DNA of 64,000 nt from DATJGS01 sp035494735 (lineage in GTDB: Bacteria; Eisenbacteria; RBG-16-71-46). A program made the position numbers and the translations under genes. Location of the stretch: contig DATJGS010000045.1 in assembly GCA_035494735.1 (NCBI GenBank), positions 124,001 to 188,000 of the forward strand, in the 5' to 3' direction. The notes below the pieces were generated by a model. That model saw only the letters and a program-made list of their open reading frames with translations. It was not told the DNA's origin and did no database searches. Of this stretch, positions 50,493 through 61,040 are shown one piece after another (position 1 is the first letter of the stretch; each line of letters opens with the position of its first letter).

Positions 50493-51442
50493 CACAGCAG
50501 TCTCACGCGCTTCTCGAGATAGGCGAGCAGCGCCTGGTCGAACGGCGTGCGCGTGTCGAGCGGCACGTAGTCGATGCGCTGCTCGCGGCACTGGCGCCGG
50601 TACTGAGCCGTCCACGCGGCGAGGCGCTCGCGGTAGCGGCGCGCGATCTCCCACGGCTCGGTCGTCAGGCGCGCGCCGGTCTCGAGATCCACGAACGTCG
50701 CGGTGTCGGTGTACGGGAACTCGCGTTCGTCCGGGTCGAGGATGTGGAACACGATCACCTCGTGGTGGCGATGACGGAAGTGCTGGAGCCCGCGCAGCAC
50801 GTCCTCGGGGCGGTCCATCAGGTCCGAACACAGGATGATCAGCCCGCGCCGCTTGATGCGTTCGGCCAGCTCGTGCAGCACGGGCCCGAGCCGCGTCGCG
50901 CCGCCCGGGGTCTCGGCGGACAGCACCTTCAGCAGGACGTCGAAGTGCGATCGCACCGCGCGCGCCGGCACGTAGGCGAGCGGCCGGTCGGAGAACGCGA
51001 GCGCGCCGACGGCGTCCTGCTGGCGCAGCATCAGGTACGCGAGCGCGGCCGACAGCGAGCGCGCGTAGTCGAGCTTGCTGAGCGAGGCGCGCTCCGAGCG
51101 GAACGCCATCGAGCCCGACAGGTCGAGCAGCAGATGGCAGCGCAGGTTCGTCTCCTCGGTGTACTGCTTGACGAGGTAGCGATCGCTGCGCGCCCACACC
51201 TTCCAGTCCAGGTTCTTGATGGGATCGCCGGGCATGTACGGGCGATGCTCGGCGAACTCGACGCTGAAGCCGTGGAACGGCGAGCGGTGCATGCCGGCGA
51301 TGAAGCCCTCGACGACGAGCCGGGCGCGCACGTCGAGGTGCGCGAGGCGCGCGACGACGGCCGGGTCGAGCGACGAGCGGCCTTCGCCGCGGCCGCTTGC
51401 GGCCGCTCCGGGCGCGCCCGGGGAACGCGTCAGGCCTTCCAT
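50492..51442 (-). CDS. DUF58 domain protein
   Basis: 316 residues. The DUF58 pattern is complete: the conserved GFSVEFAEHRPYMPGDPIKNLDWKVWARSDRYLVKQY block, the VWA-like LLLDLSGSMAF, then LVLGAF-type DAVGALAFSD and RGLIILCSDLMD. DUF58 proteins occur next to MoxR ATPases and VWA proteins and are considered adaptor parts of that system. It lacks membrane helices, so it is cytoplasmic. The ATG at 51442 lies within the end of the methyltransferase gene (13-bp overlap). Confidence 0.92.
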   Translation of the reverse strand: MEGLTRSPGAPGAAASGRGEGRSSLDPAVVARLAHLDVRARLVVEGFIAGMHRSPFHGFSVEFAEHRPYMPGDPIKNLDWKVWARSDRYLVKQYTEETNLRCHLLLDLSGSMAFRSERASLSKLDYARSLSAALAYLMLRQQDAVGALAFSDRPLAYVPARAVRSHFDVLLKVLSAETPGGATRLGPVLHELAERIKRRGLIILCSDLMDRPEDVLRGLQHFRHRHHEVIVFHILDPDEREFPYTDTATFVDLETGARLTTEPWEIARRYRERLAAWTAQYRRQCREQRIDYVPLDTRTPFDQALLAYLEKRVRLL

Positions 51443-52209
51443 GCCCACGCCACCATCTGCTGGTCCGGCCGGGTCAGCGGCTCGCCCGCGAACCCGCCCT
51501 GGATTTCCGAACGCGCGAAGCCGGCGGCGCGGAACAGTAGCTCCAGCTCGAAGCGGTACGCCCAGCGTTGCGCGGTGACGAAGCGCACGGACCGCACGCA
51601 CGCGCCGGTCGCGTCGAGCTCGCGCACCTCGGTCTCCGAGCGCTGGAACTGGTCCACGACGTTCTTCTGCCGCGTGTCCCACATCTGCAGCCGATGGCCG
51701 TCGGCCTCGGGCGGCGTCTCGTGCTCGAACACCGGCACACCGTTCTCGCCCGCCCAATACGCGGGGCCGGGGTACGACTGGTGCAGCACGAGCGCGCCTT
51801 CCGGGAGCAGGTGCTCGCGGACGCAGTGCAGGGTGGCGAGCTGGTCCTCCGTCGTCGCGCAGTGCGCGAACGCGTTGAACGCGCACAGCACGCGCGCGTA
51901 GCGGCGCGGCATCGTGAAGTCGCGCATGTCGCCGACCCGGGCGAGCGCCGCGAGCCCGCGCGCGGCGAGCTTCTCTTCGAGCCGCGCGATCATGGCCGGC
52001 GCCGCGTCGAGGCCGTCCACGTCGATGCCGGCCTCGGCCAGGCGCAGGAGCACGCGCCCCGTGCCGCAGCCCAGGTCGAGCACCGGTCCTGAACCGCCGC
52101 GCGCCACGTCGAGCCAGAACGCCACGTCGAAGTCCAGCGACTCGAAGATGCGGTCGTACAGCGCGCCGTCGTCGTAGGGAGTGGGCTCGACCACGTGGCT
52201 CTCAGACAC
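51430..52209 (-). CDS. Class I SAM-dependent methyltransferase
   Basis: 259 residues with the Rossmann-type SAM motifs: VLDLGCGTGRVLLRLAEAG, DVDGLDAAPAMIARL, MRDFTMPRRYARVLCAFNAFAHC, and a C-terminal half with RWAYRFELELLFRAAGF. The substrate is unknown. The GTG at 52209 overlaps the end of the permease gene, and the DUF58 gene overlaps its own end. It is thus built into the MoxR/DUF58/BatA transcription unit, although no link to that system is known. Confidence 0.88.
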   Translation of the reverse strand: MSESHVVEPTPYDDGALYDRIFESLDFDVAFWLDVARGGSGPVLDLGCGTGRVLLRLAEAGIDVDGLDAAPAMIARLEEKLAARGLAALARVGDMRDFTMPRRYARVLCAFNAFAHCATTEDQLATLHCVREHLLPEGALVLHQSYPGPAYWAGENGVPVFEHETPPEADGHRLQMWDTRQKNVVDQFQRSETEVRELDATGACVRSVRFVTAQRWAYRFELELLFRAAGFARSEIQGGFAGEPLTRPDQQMVAWAWKA

Positions 52210-53590
52210 GCGGCCGCCGGCGCAGCAGCAGGTACGCCGGGAAGCCGGTCGCCGCGATCAAGACGCCGGCCGCGGCCCGCGGCACGTGAAGGCCGAGCCG
52301 GGCCAGGCCGGTGAACGGCTCGCTGCTCGAGAAGTCGCTGGCGATGATGACGGCGGTCACGATCAGGAAGACGATCGGCGTCAGCGGGTAGAGCGGCGTG
52401 CGATACGTGGCGATCGCCTGTTCGCCGCGCGCTTCGCGCCGGCGCTGCACGAACAGCGTCGCCGTCGACACGCCGTAGAACAGCCACGACGTCGTCACGA
52501 ACCAGCCGGAGATGTCCTCGAAGCCGTTCGCCGCCCACAGCCACACGCACGACAGCACGGCCTGCACCCACAGCGCGGTCGTCGGCGTTTCGCGTTTCGC
52601 GCTGATCGCGCCCATGGGCTTCCACACGAGGCCGTCGTCGGCCATCGCGATGGTCACGCGCGGCCCGGTCAGGATCGCGCCGTTCGTGGTGCCGAACGTC
52701 GAGACCGCGACCAGCACGGCGAGCGCGCGCGCCCCCCAGTCGCCGAGCAGGCGATGCACGGTCTCCGAGCCGACCGCCGGGTAGCTCGCGACTTCGTTCG
52801 GGCTGAGCACGTGGTAGTACGCGAAGTTCGTGAGCACGTACACGGCGATCACCAGCCACGTGCCGCCGAGAATCGCGATCGGCATGACGCGCTGCGGGTT
52901 CACGACCTCGCCGGCGACGTACGTCGAATCCGTCCAGCCGTCGTACGCGAACAGGATGGTGATCATGGACAGCGCGAACGCGAGCATCAGCGGATGCCCG
53001 GCGTTGCCCGCGAGCTGGGCGTGTTCCATGGCCTCGGGCGCGTGGCGCGATGGCAGCGCGAACGCGAGCACGCACAGTGCCAGGATCCCGACGACCTTCG
53101 CCGTCGTGAACAGCGACTGCGTGCCGGCGCCCTCCTTGACCCCGAGCCAGTTGATGAGCGTCAGCACGCCGATCGCGGCGCAGCCGACGACGAACTCGCT
53201 CGAGTGCGGCCAGCCCATGACCTGGCAGAAGTACAGCGCGAACACGCTGGTGATGGACGCGATCACCGTCGGCTTGATGACCCACAGATTCGCCCATCCG
53301 AACACGAACGCCCACACGTCGCCGAAACCCTCGCGGATGAACACGTACAGGCCCCCGGTCTTCGGATGGCGCACGGCGAGTTCGGTCAGAGCGAGCGATC
53401 CGGCGATGGACAGCACGCCGCCCACGACCCACGCGAGGAGAACGGGCGTGAAGCCGGGCAGCTCCTGCGCCACGGAGTGCGGCGAACGGAAGATGCCCGA
53501 GCCGATGATGTTGCCGACCGTGATCGCGGTCGCGGCGTACAGGCCGATCTGGCGTTTGAGTTCCACTCGGGAATTCGCGACCGCGTTCAT
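52202..53590 (-). CDS. APC-family amino acid permease
   Basis: 462 residues with twelve predicted membrane helices and the APC/LAT-type signature TVGNIIGSGIFRSPHSVAQEL in the first helix, LSIAGSLALTELAVRHPKTGGLYVFIREGFG in helix 3, and VSTFGTTNGAILTGPR in helix 8. It should exchange or import amino acids. The start is the ATG at 53590, 73 bp after the moxR stop. Its end overlaps the methyltransferase gene by 8 bp. It is in the middle of the moxR to batA gene row. Confidence 0.92.
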   Translation of the reverse strand: MNAVANSRVELKRQIGLYAATAITVGNIIGSGIFRSPHSVAQELPGFTPVLLAWVVGGVLSIAGSLALTELAVRHPKTGGLYVFIREGFGDVWAFVFGWANLWVIKPTVIASITSVFALYFCQVMGWPHSSEFVVGCAAIGVLTLINWLGVKEGAGTQSLFTTAKVVGILALCVLAFALPSRHAPEAMEHAQLAGNAGHPLMLAFALSMITILFAYDGWTDSTYVAGEVVNPQRVMPIAILGGTWLVIAVYVLTNFAYYHVLSPNEVASYPAVGSETVHRLLGDWGARALAVLVAVSTFGTTNGAILTGPRVTIAMADDGLVWKPMGAISAKRETPTTALWVQAVLSCVWLWAANGFEDISGWFVTTSWLFYGVSTATLFVQRRREARGEQAIATYRTPLYPLTPIVFLIVTAVIIASDFSSSEPFTGLARLGLHVPRAAAGVLIAATGFPAYLLLRRRPRV

Positions 53591-53663
53591 GTCGAGCCCT
53601 CGGGTGGTGGCCGGCCGGGCGCGCGCGCGACCGGCGCCGCGTGCGTGGTGCCGCGGGCGCCCG

Positions 53664-54665
<1,002 letters not shown>

Positions 54666-54857
54666 GTGCGTTCCTCTCGGGGCCTTGAAGGATGCGGGCT
54701 GCCGACGTCGCGATGGGGGCCGCGCCGCGGAGCGAAGCGTCGCGGTAAGAGGGCGTGAAAGGCGGCGCGGAGCGTAGCACGCGTCGAAACGGGCCGGCAA
54801 CGCCGGTGGCCTCGCTGGGGGCGCCGAACCGCCGCGCTCGGCGCTTGGCCCGGGCAC

Positions 54858-57311
54858 TCACTCCAGGCGCACGATCTTCCTCTGTTCGTGCGCGGCGTCA
54901 CCGGCGAGCCGTACCAGGTACACGCCGGGTGCGACCCGGCGCCCCGCATCGTCCGCGCCGTCCCAGATCCAGCGCCCGTCGCGCGGATCGAGCCGCGCCC
55001 CGCGCACGCGGCGCCCCGACAGGTCGAAGATCGCGACGTTCGCGCCGGCCGGGCCTTCGATCCGCGTCGCCCCACGCACCGGGTTCGGCGCCACCGCGAG
55101 CCCGCGCGCGCCCGGCAGGCATTCGGCGCCGCGGATCGAGAACGCGAACGACCGTTCGCTGGAGTCGAACTGTGGTCCATGTTCGTCGCGCGCGATGATG
55201 CGCAGGTGCGCCTGGTCGCCGACCGGCCCGGCGCACGGCACCTCGAGCGCCGCGCTCCGTGCGCTGCCGGCGAGGCGCACCAGCCGCCGTGACGGCGCGT
55301 GCGCGAGGTCCAGCCACAGTTCGATCGCGCTGACTTCGTCGGGGTCGGTCGCGTCCCACGCGACGCGCAGCGAATCGCCGGGCGCGAACGTCGCGCCCGC
55401 GGGCGCCGCCACGAAAGCGAGCGTCGGCGCGCGGTCGACGCGCCCGATCACGGTGAAGCCGAAGCGCGCCTGATCAACGGGGTATGGCACGACCGCGTCG
55501 CAGCCGCCGCACGCGGTGTCCGTCGTGCGATACAGGTAGCCGCGCAGCGTGAAGTCGCGCGCGCCCTGCGCGGCGACTTCGGCCCACGGCACGTAGTACG
55601 GCAAGCGGAAGCCGCCGCGCACCGTCGCCGTGCCGCCGACGCGCGGCCACACGCGGATCGAGTCGAGGAACGAATCGGGCAGCGCGACGTGAGCCAGCAC
55701 TTCGAGCTGCTCGGCGCCGGGAAAGACGCGCGCGGGGCCGAACGCGCCCGGGCCCACATCACCGAGCCTGAGTGTGTCCGTCGCGACGACGGCGCCCGCC
55801 ACGCCGGCCACTTCGTCGTGCCAGACGCCGAGCGACGGGCGCACCGCGGCGAGCGCCGCCGCCAGGTCGAGGCGGCCCCAGCCGGTCTGGGCATCGATGC
55901 CGGGCGCGCCGACGTCGTGCGCGCTCTCGCGGAGGATGTGCTGGAAGTCGACGTCGGCGAGTTCGGGCCGCGCGGCCGCGAGCAGCCCCACCGCGCCGGT
56001 CGCGAACGGCGCCGAGAACGACGTGCCGGCGTCCGCGACGTAGCCGGGATAGCTCGCGCCGTTCGCGCTCGGGTACGTCATGAACGTCGTCCAGATGTCG
56101 ACTGCCGGCGCGATGAAGTCCAGGCCCGGCCCGTACGACGAGAACGCGACGCGCGCGTCCGTCTCGTCGCTGCCGCCGGCCTGGATGCCGAGGCCGTCCG
56201 CGGCGTACGCCGCCGGGTACTGCGGCTGGGTGCCGAACGAGAAACCGCGATTGCCCGAGGCCGCCACCAGCACGCAGCCGTGCACCAGCGCCTGATACAT
56301 GGCGAGGCGCTCGATGCGGCTCGGCGAGTTGCCCGCGAACGACAGGTTCACGGCGCGCGCGCCGACCGACGTCGCGTAGAGGAGCGCGCGCGCGATGTCG
56401 AACGAGCCGGCCTGGCCCGACAGCCCCTCGGTGATCTTGATGGGCACGATGCGGCAGCCGGCGTTCGCGCCGCCGTCGCCGCCGCAGACGCCGGCGATGC
56501 CGAGCGCGCCGAGCGCCGCGCCGTTGTTGGTGCGCGCGGCCATGACGCCGCTCACCAGCGTGCCGTGCCCGAACGAGTCGACGATGCCGGCGGTGGGATC
56601 GACCGTGGCGTTGAACGGGTACGCCAGGCGCGGCGAACCGTCGGGCATGACGCCGGCCAGGTCGGGATGGTTGGGATCGATGCCGGTGTCGGCGACCGCG
56701 AGCAACAGATCGTTGGCGCCGACGCACGTGGCCCAGGCTTGGAGCGCGTGCACGTCGGCGCCGGCCACGCCGCCGTAGGGTCCGGCGGCGCCGAGATTGC
56801 GCAGGCCCCACTGCCGGCCGTCGACGAACGTCGGATCGTTCGGGAACGACGCGCCGAGCGCGGCGATGTCGCGCGGCTGGTCGGGCTCGACCCAGTCGAC
56901 GTCGGGGTCGTCGGCCAGCGCCTCGAGCGCGGCGGCGGCGGCCAGCGAGTCGTCAGCGGCAAGGAGGAGGATGCGAGTCGGGTCGCAGCCAAAGGGATCG
57001 GACGCGAGCGCCGCGAGGTCCAGCGTGCCGAAGCGCAGCGCTCGCGTCGCGCGCGGCGCCGCCTGGGCCGCGGCCTCGAGACCGTCGGCGAGCGAGCCGA
57101 GCGGGGTCAGGCCGAGCGCGGCGAAGCGGGTCGCGAGCCGCGCCGAAACGAGGCCGTCGGGCGTAGCCGAAGCGGCCGGCGCGTCACGCTCCGCGCGTGG
57201 CGCCGCGAGGGCGACGACGACGCGGGCGGCGCGCGGCGTCGCGGCCGAGACGAATGCGGGGGCGAGGGTCGAGAGGGCGAGTGCGATGGAAAGCGCTCTC
57301 AACATGGACAT
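54858..57311 (-). CDS. Secreted subtilisin-like serine protease with C-terminal FlgD/Por-type sorting domain
   Basis: 817 residues. After a signal peptide (ALSIALALSTLAPAFVSA) comes an N-terminal propeptide-like region and an S8 catalytic domain. The triad is Asp in LLAVADTGIDPNHPDL, His in SFGHGTLVSGVMA and Ser in AGTSFSAPFATGAVG, with the oxyanion Asn in VAASGNRGF. Two Ig-like modules follow, then the terminal domain (NPVRGATRIEGPAGANVAIF..., DLSGRRVRGARL, VAPGVYLVRLAG), which matches the FlgD-type C-terminal domain seen on secreted proteins in FCB-related bacteria. The start is the ATG at 57311; a second ATG at 57305 is equally possible. Confidence 0.92.
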   Translation of the reverse strand: MSMLRALSIALALSTLAPAFVSAATPRAARVVVALAAPRAERDAPAASATPDGLVSARLATRFAALGLTPLGSLADGLEAAAQAAPRATRALRFGTLDLAALASDPFGCDPTRILLLAADDSLAAAAALEALADDPDVDWVEPDQPRDIAALGASFPNDPTFVDGRQWGLRNLGAAGPYGGVAGADVHALQAWATCVGANDLLLAVADTGIDPNHPDLAGVMPDGSPRLAYPFNATVDPTAGIVDSFGHGTLVSGVMAARTNNGAALGALGIAGVCGGDGGANAGCRIVPIKITEGLSGQAGSFDIARALLYATSVGARAVNLSFAGNSPSRIERLAMYQALVHGCVLVAASGNRGFSFGTQPQYPAAYAADGLGIQAGGSDETDARVAFSSYGPGLDFIAPAVDIWTTFMTYPSANGASYPGYVADAGTSFSAPFATGAVGLLAAARPELADVDFQHILRESAHDVGAPGIDAQTGWGRLDLAAALAAVRPSLGVWHDEVAGVAGAVVATDTLRLGDVGPGAFGPARVFPGAEQLEVLAHVALPDSFLDSIRVWPRVGGTATVRGGFRLPYYVPWAEVAAQGARDFTLRGYLYRTTDTACGGCDAVVPYPVDQARFGFTVIGRVDRAPTLAFVAAPAGATFAPGDSLRVAWDATDPDEVSAIELWLDLAHAPSRRLVRLAGSARSAALEVPCAGPVGDQAHLRIIARDEHGPQFDSSERSFAFSIRGAECLPGARGLAVAPNPVRGATRIEGPAGANVAIFDLSGRRVRGARLDPRDGRWIWDGADDAGRRVAPGVYLVRLAGDAAHEQRKIVRLE

Positions 57312-57420
57312 CCCGGGCGGGGCGGGTGGGCGGCGAAGTGAGGATCGTTCGGGGAAGGAGGACGCTAGCAGCGCGCCACGGCGCCCGGCAAGGCTCGTGA
57401 AGCGCCGGCGGCCGGCGCGC

Positions 57421-58392
57421 TCAGCGCACCGCGCCCTCGGGGAAGCTGAGGCGCGCCGCGCTCGAGAGGCGCACTTCGTCGATGAGTCCCTGGAACGCGT
57501 AGTACGCATGCGGGTCGAGCGCGCCGTTCACGCGCAGGTCGCCGCCGAAATCCGAGAGCAGTCGCGGATCGAGGTAGTTGCCGAGGATCAGCGGCGCGTC
57601 GCTCGAGCGGATCGCCCCGGGCGAGGCGAACTGGCCGTCGAGCAGCCCATCCACGTACAGCCGCACGATCGATCCGTCCGACGTCGCGGCCACGTGCGTC
57701 CAGCGGTTGAGCAGAACCGGATGATTCGACGTGAACGCCTTCGGCGCGCCGGCGTCGGCCGGCACGTACGCGAACATCAGCGCGCCGACCTGACCCTGCT
57801 GCACCAGCGCGACATGGTCGCCGGGGCTCGCGGCGGAAACCGCCGGCGGACTCAGACGCCGTCCGACGAGCGCGAACAGCCAGCTCTGCTGGTTCGCGCG
57901 CGGCGTCCAGCGCGCGGCGATCGGCGTGTCCTCGAAGTCGCCGTACGCGGTGGGCTGGATCCACGCCTCGACGCTGAACCCGCCGCCCGCGGCGAACACC
58001 GGGTTGTAGGGCACGTACACGAACGAATCGAGCGACGGCTCGAACACGCGCGCGCCTCGCACCCGTCCGAAGTCCGTGTGAGTGTCGAGTCCGGCGATGC
58101 CGTCGAGCGCGAACGGCCCCGAGTCCGCGGCCCGCGTGCCGACGGTCTCGTCGAGGTGCCACAGCGCGGTCGTGATGGAATCGGTGGCCGGCGCGCGACG
58201 CGCGACTGGCGCGCCGCCCGCGGGCCGCGCGTCCGCCGGCCCGTGCGCGCACCCGCCGGCCAGCGCACCGGCCAGCGCGGTCGCCAGCGCCGCGGCGACC
58301 ACGCCGGCGCGCGCGGGGTGGCGCGGGTTCCACGCCGCGCGCCCCGGCCGCGGCGCGACGCGTTCCGGCGCGGTCCGACGTGCGTGCGTCAT
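57421..58392 (-). CDS. LamG/concanavalin-like domain lipoprotein
   Basis: 323 residues with a long basic N terminus and a lipoprotein signal (ALAGALAGGCAHG). The rest is a LamG-like (concanavalin A-type) domain: ALWHLDETVGTRAADSG, FSVEAWIQPTAYGDFEDTPIAARW, RWTHVAATSDGSIVRLYVDGLLDG, APLILGNYLDP and YAFQGLIDEVRLSSAARLS. These domains bind carbohydrates or glycoproteins. The ATG at 58392 overlaps the stop of the preceding glycosyltransferase gene (ATGA), so the two are coupled and the lipoprotein may handle a product of that enzyme. Confidence 0.85.
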   Translation of the reverse strand: MTHARRTAPERVAPRPGRAAWNPRHPARAGVVAAALATALAGALAGGCAHGPADARPAGGAPVARRAPATDSITTALWHLDETVGTRAADSGPFALDGIAGLDTHTDFGRVRGARVFEPSLDSFVYVPYNPVFAAGGGFSVEAWIQPTAYGDFEDTPIAARWTPRANQQSWLFALVGRRLSPPAVSAASPGDHVALVQQGQVGALMFAYVPADAGAPKAFTSNHPVLLNRWTHVAATSDGSIVRLYVDGLLDGQFASPGAIRSSDAPLILGNYLDPRLLSDFGGDLRVNGALDPHAYYAFQGLIDEVRLSSAARLSFPEGAVR

Positions 58393-60611
58393 CGGGCCGG
58401 CCCCAGTTCGCGGAAGCGCTCCGCGGCCGCGCCGGCCGCGGCGTCGTCGTGCAGGATCGAGAACAATTGCACCATGCGGTTCAAGGTCTCGCGGTCGCGC
58501 GTCGCGCGCACCACGGGTCTCCAGTAACGGGCCGCCTCCTCGGTGCGTCCGCCGAGCAGCGCCGCCCAGCCCGCGCCGACCATGCCGTCGACGCTGCCCG
58601 GATCGATGCGCAGCACGTGCGCGTACGCGTCGGCGGCTCCCGCCGCGTCCTCGCCGCGCAGTCGCAGTTCACCGAGCAGCAACCACGCCTCAGGATACTG
58701 CGGCCGCGCCTCGACCGCGCGCTCGAGATGGACGCGCGCCGAGTCCAGTTGCCCGCGGCTGTTCTCGACGAGCGCGAGCGTGAACAGCGCCGTCGGCAGG
58801 CGCGGCGACACCATGAGCTGCGCGCGCGCGGTGTGCCAGGCCAGCACGGTGTCGTTCGCGAACCACGCCGGCGTCGCGCCAAAGCCCGGCCCGATCTCGT
58901 ACAGCACGGACGGATGGGGCGCGGTGACGTGGCGCACGGTGAGCCCGGGCACGACGGCGCTCGTGTCCATCAGATACCAGTAGCGCGGCCGGGTCTCGAC
59001 CTCGGGCCACGAGATGTACAGCCAGCGCGCGCCCGAACGCGTGGCGGCCGCGGCCAGGCCGGCCAGGTCGTCGGTGAACGGAAACGGCACGGCCGCGACG
59101 CCGGAGTGGAACGACAGGTGCGGTTTGCGGGCGATGACCTTGTCGCCGGGGCGCGCCGACTGCTTCAGCGCACGCGCCGCGTCCAGGACCTCGACCGGCA
59201 GCTGATCGAGGGTCCGGCGCTGGACCTGGATCGACTGCCACGCGCACGCCGCGAGCACGAGCGCGGCGAGCGCGCTCTTGATCGCGAACCCGCGCCCCGT
59301 CGCGCGCTCGAGCGCGAAGCGCGGGCTGGCCATGGCGAGCGCGGCCAGCGTCGCGTAGACCGGCACCAGCACCAGCGCGTAGCGCTCGGAATAGAACGCC
59401 GGCACGAGGCTGAGCGACAGCCACGCGCCCGCCAGCCACACCGGCAGGAGCGCGCGCGCGTGCCCCGACGAGCGCACGAGCAGCGCGCCGGCGAGCGCGG
59501 CGAGCGCGAGGGGCCAGCCGAGCAGCTGCTGCGCGTCCAGGCGGACGTGATCGAGCACGTTGAACGCCATGTGCGCGAAGACGGCCGGCGGATCGCGGCG
59601 GATCACGTCCCACAGGTTGTGGAACTGCGGCTGGAGCTTCTTCTGGTAGTCGTCCCACACCATGCCCTTCGAGCGCGCGAACACTTCGTAGGCGATGTTG
59701 TGGTGGAGCTGGAACGAGAAGCGCCCGCCGTGGGCCAGCGAGAAGAGCACCCAGGGAACGACCGGGGCGAGAAAGCCGGTCACGAACAGCAGCGCGTCGC
59801 GCCGGCGCGCGCCCGGCCGCGGCGCGGCGGCGTTCGCCGAGGTCGCGCGCCCGGCGGCGGCTTCCGCGACGTCCCCGGAGCCGTCCGCCACGCCCGCGTG
59901 GCGGCCCGCGCCCAGTCCCTGGCGTCCGCCCCAGGCAATGGCCATCAGCGCGGCGGGCAGAATCGCCACCGCGCTGTAACGCGTCAGGAAGGCGAGGGCC
60001 GTGGCGGCGCCCGCGACCAGCGCGGCGGCCCGCGCGCGCCACGCCAGCAGCAGCCAGAGCGCCAGCGCGTCGAGCGCCAGCGCGAACGCGTCGGTGCTGG
60101 CGGCGTAGCCGTAGCGGAACACGTACGGATTGAGCGCCATCACGAGCACGGCCAGGCCCGCGACGCGCGCTCCGGCGCGCCGCGTCAGCAGACTGCGCCA
60201 CAGCAGCAGGGCGGCCACGATCGACAGCAGCGACAACAGTTCGGCGGCCAGGAACAGGTCGCGCACGGCGAACCCCACGAGCGCGAGCGCCACTTCGTAG
60301 CCCGGGCCGATCACGCCGTAGCGCGACGGGTCGAGGTGTCCCGCGGCGATCTGCCGCGCGCCTTCGGCGTACGCGCCGTAGAAGTCGGTCTCGGTGAAGT
60401 AGTCGCCGATGCGGTGCGGCCCGACGATCATGAACGCCAGGCCGGCGGCGACCGCGCCCACCACCCACAGACCGAGCCTCGCGAACGGAGCGTCACGGGC
60501 CGGGTCGGCGGGGGCGCCGTGCAGTCGCCAGGCCGGGGCCTTGCGGGACTTCTGGGCGGGCGGAGGCCGGCGCGGGCGATGCTTCGACGAGGCCGGGGTG
60601 CGCGGAGGCAT
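58389..60611 (-). CDS. GT-C (PMT/ArnT-like) membrane glycosyltransferase fused to TPR repeats
   Basis: 740 residues from the ATG at 60611. The N-terminal part has about ten membrane helices and the acidic first loop TETDFYGAYAEGARQIAAG, typical of GT-C enzymes that use polyprenyl-phosphate sugars, with LNPYVFRYGYAASTDAFALALDALALW as the next conserved loop. A soluble region and then three TPR-like repeats follow (about residues 610-735: ALFTLALVENSRGQLDSARVHLERAVEARPQYPEAWLLLGELRL). TPR repeats probably bring protein acceptors. A -10 box (TAGAAT) lies 8 bp before the ATG. It is coupled to the LamG lipoprotein downstream. Confidence 0.85.
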   Translation of the reverse strand: MPPRTPASSKHRPRRPPPAQKSRKAPAWRLHGAPADPARDAPFARLGLWVVGAVAAGLAFMIVGPHRIGDYFTETDFYGAYAEGARQIAAGHLDPSRYGVIGPGYEVALALVGFAVRDLFLAAELLSLLSIVAALLLWRSLLTRRAGARVAGLAVLVMALNPYVFRYGYAASTDAFALALDALALWLLLAWRARAAALVAGAATALAFLTRYSAVAILPAALMAIAWGGRQGLGAGRHAGVADGSGDVAEAAAGRATSANAAAPRPGARRRDALLFVTGFLAPVVPWVLFSLAHGGRFSFQLHHNIAYEVFARSKGMVWDDYQKKLQPQFHNLWDVIRRDPPAVFAHMAFNVLDHVRLDAQQLLGWPLALAALAGALLVRSSGHARALLPVWLAGAWLSLSLVPAFYSERYALVLVPVYATLAALAMASPRFALERATGRGFAIKSALAALVLAACAWQSIQVQRRTLDQLPVEVLDAARALKQSARPGDKVIARKPHLSFHSGVAAVPFPFTDDLAGLAAAATRSGARWLYISWPEVETRPRYWYLMDTSAVVPGLTVRHVTAPHPSVLYEIGPGFGATPAWFANDTVLAWHTARAQLMVSPRLPTALFTLALVENSRGQLDSARVHLERAVEARPQYPEAWLLLGELRLRGEDAAGAADAYAHVLRIDPGSVDGMVGAGWAALLGGRTEEAARYWRPVVRATRDRETLNRMVQLFSILHDDAAAGAAAERFRELGPAR

Positions 60612-60619
60612 GGCCGCCG

Positions 60620-60625
60620 ATTCTA
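60620..60625 (-). promoter_or_regulatory. -10 box 8 bp before the GT-C gene (leaderless candidate)
   Basis: TAGAAT on the minus strand, then CGGCGGCC, then the ATG at 60611. No Shine-Dalgarno lies in between. Confidence 0.45.
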
Positions 60626-60660
60626 GCGCAGCGGACCGGGCGGCCGCGGCTCGCGGCGCC

Positions 60661-60700
60661 AAAACGTGAGCGGCGGCGAACACGAGGTCCGCCGCCGCTC
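60661..60700 (-). terminator. Rho-independent terminator of the PEP-CTERM gene
   Basis: Perfect 11-bp stem GAGCGGCGGCG / CGCCGCCGCTC, 11-nt loop, then ACGTTTTGG on the minus strand. It starts 37 bp after the stop and separates the gene from the GT-C gene. Confidence 0.8.
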
Positions 60701-60737
60701 GAGGCCCGGGGAGCCAGGCCTTGACGTGCTACCGGTG

Positions 60738-61040
60738 CTACGCGGTCTGGCGCTTGCGGCCCGCAACTCCCAGCGCCAGGAGGCCCATCGACGCAAGCGC
60801 CAGCGTACCGGGCTCGGGGACGGGACGGGTGGGCGGCGGATCGTCGCCGTCCTGTGAGGCCGGATCGTTCGCGCCGACCGCGACGTCGGTGCCGCCGCTG
60901 CTGCTCGACCCGTGCGAATCACCCACGGTCGTCCCATTGGGATCCGTCGACAGCAGGCTGGAGGAGACGTACGCGAAACTCGGCGCCGCCATGGCGGCCA
61001 GCGCGGTCACGGTCAGCAGGGTTACCAGCAGCTTCTTCAT
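60738..61040 (-). CDS. Small PEP-CTERM sorting-domain protein
   Basis: 100 residues: signal peptide (KKLLVTLLTVTALAAMAAPSFA), a short Ser/Gly/Asp-rich middle (about 50 residues, no Cys) and a C-terminal PEP-CTERM signal: VPEPGTLALASMGLLALG with a trailing basic GRKRQ. PEP-CTERM proteins are cut and anchored by exosortase A-type enzymes and are usually tied to exopolysaccharide production. The start is the ATG at 61040, with AAGG about 9 nt upstream. No exosortase is in this window. A sigma-54-like element lies upstream. Confidence 0.88.
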   Translation of the reverse strand: MKKLLVTLLTVTALAAMAAPSFAYVSSSLLSTDPNGTTVGDSHGSSSSGGTDVAVGANDPASQDGDDPPPTRPVPEPGTLALASMGLLALGVAGRKRQTA

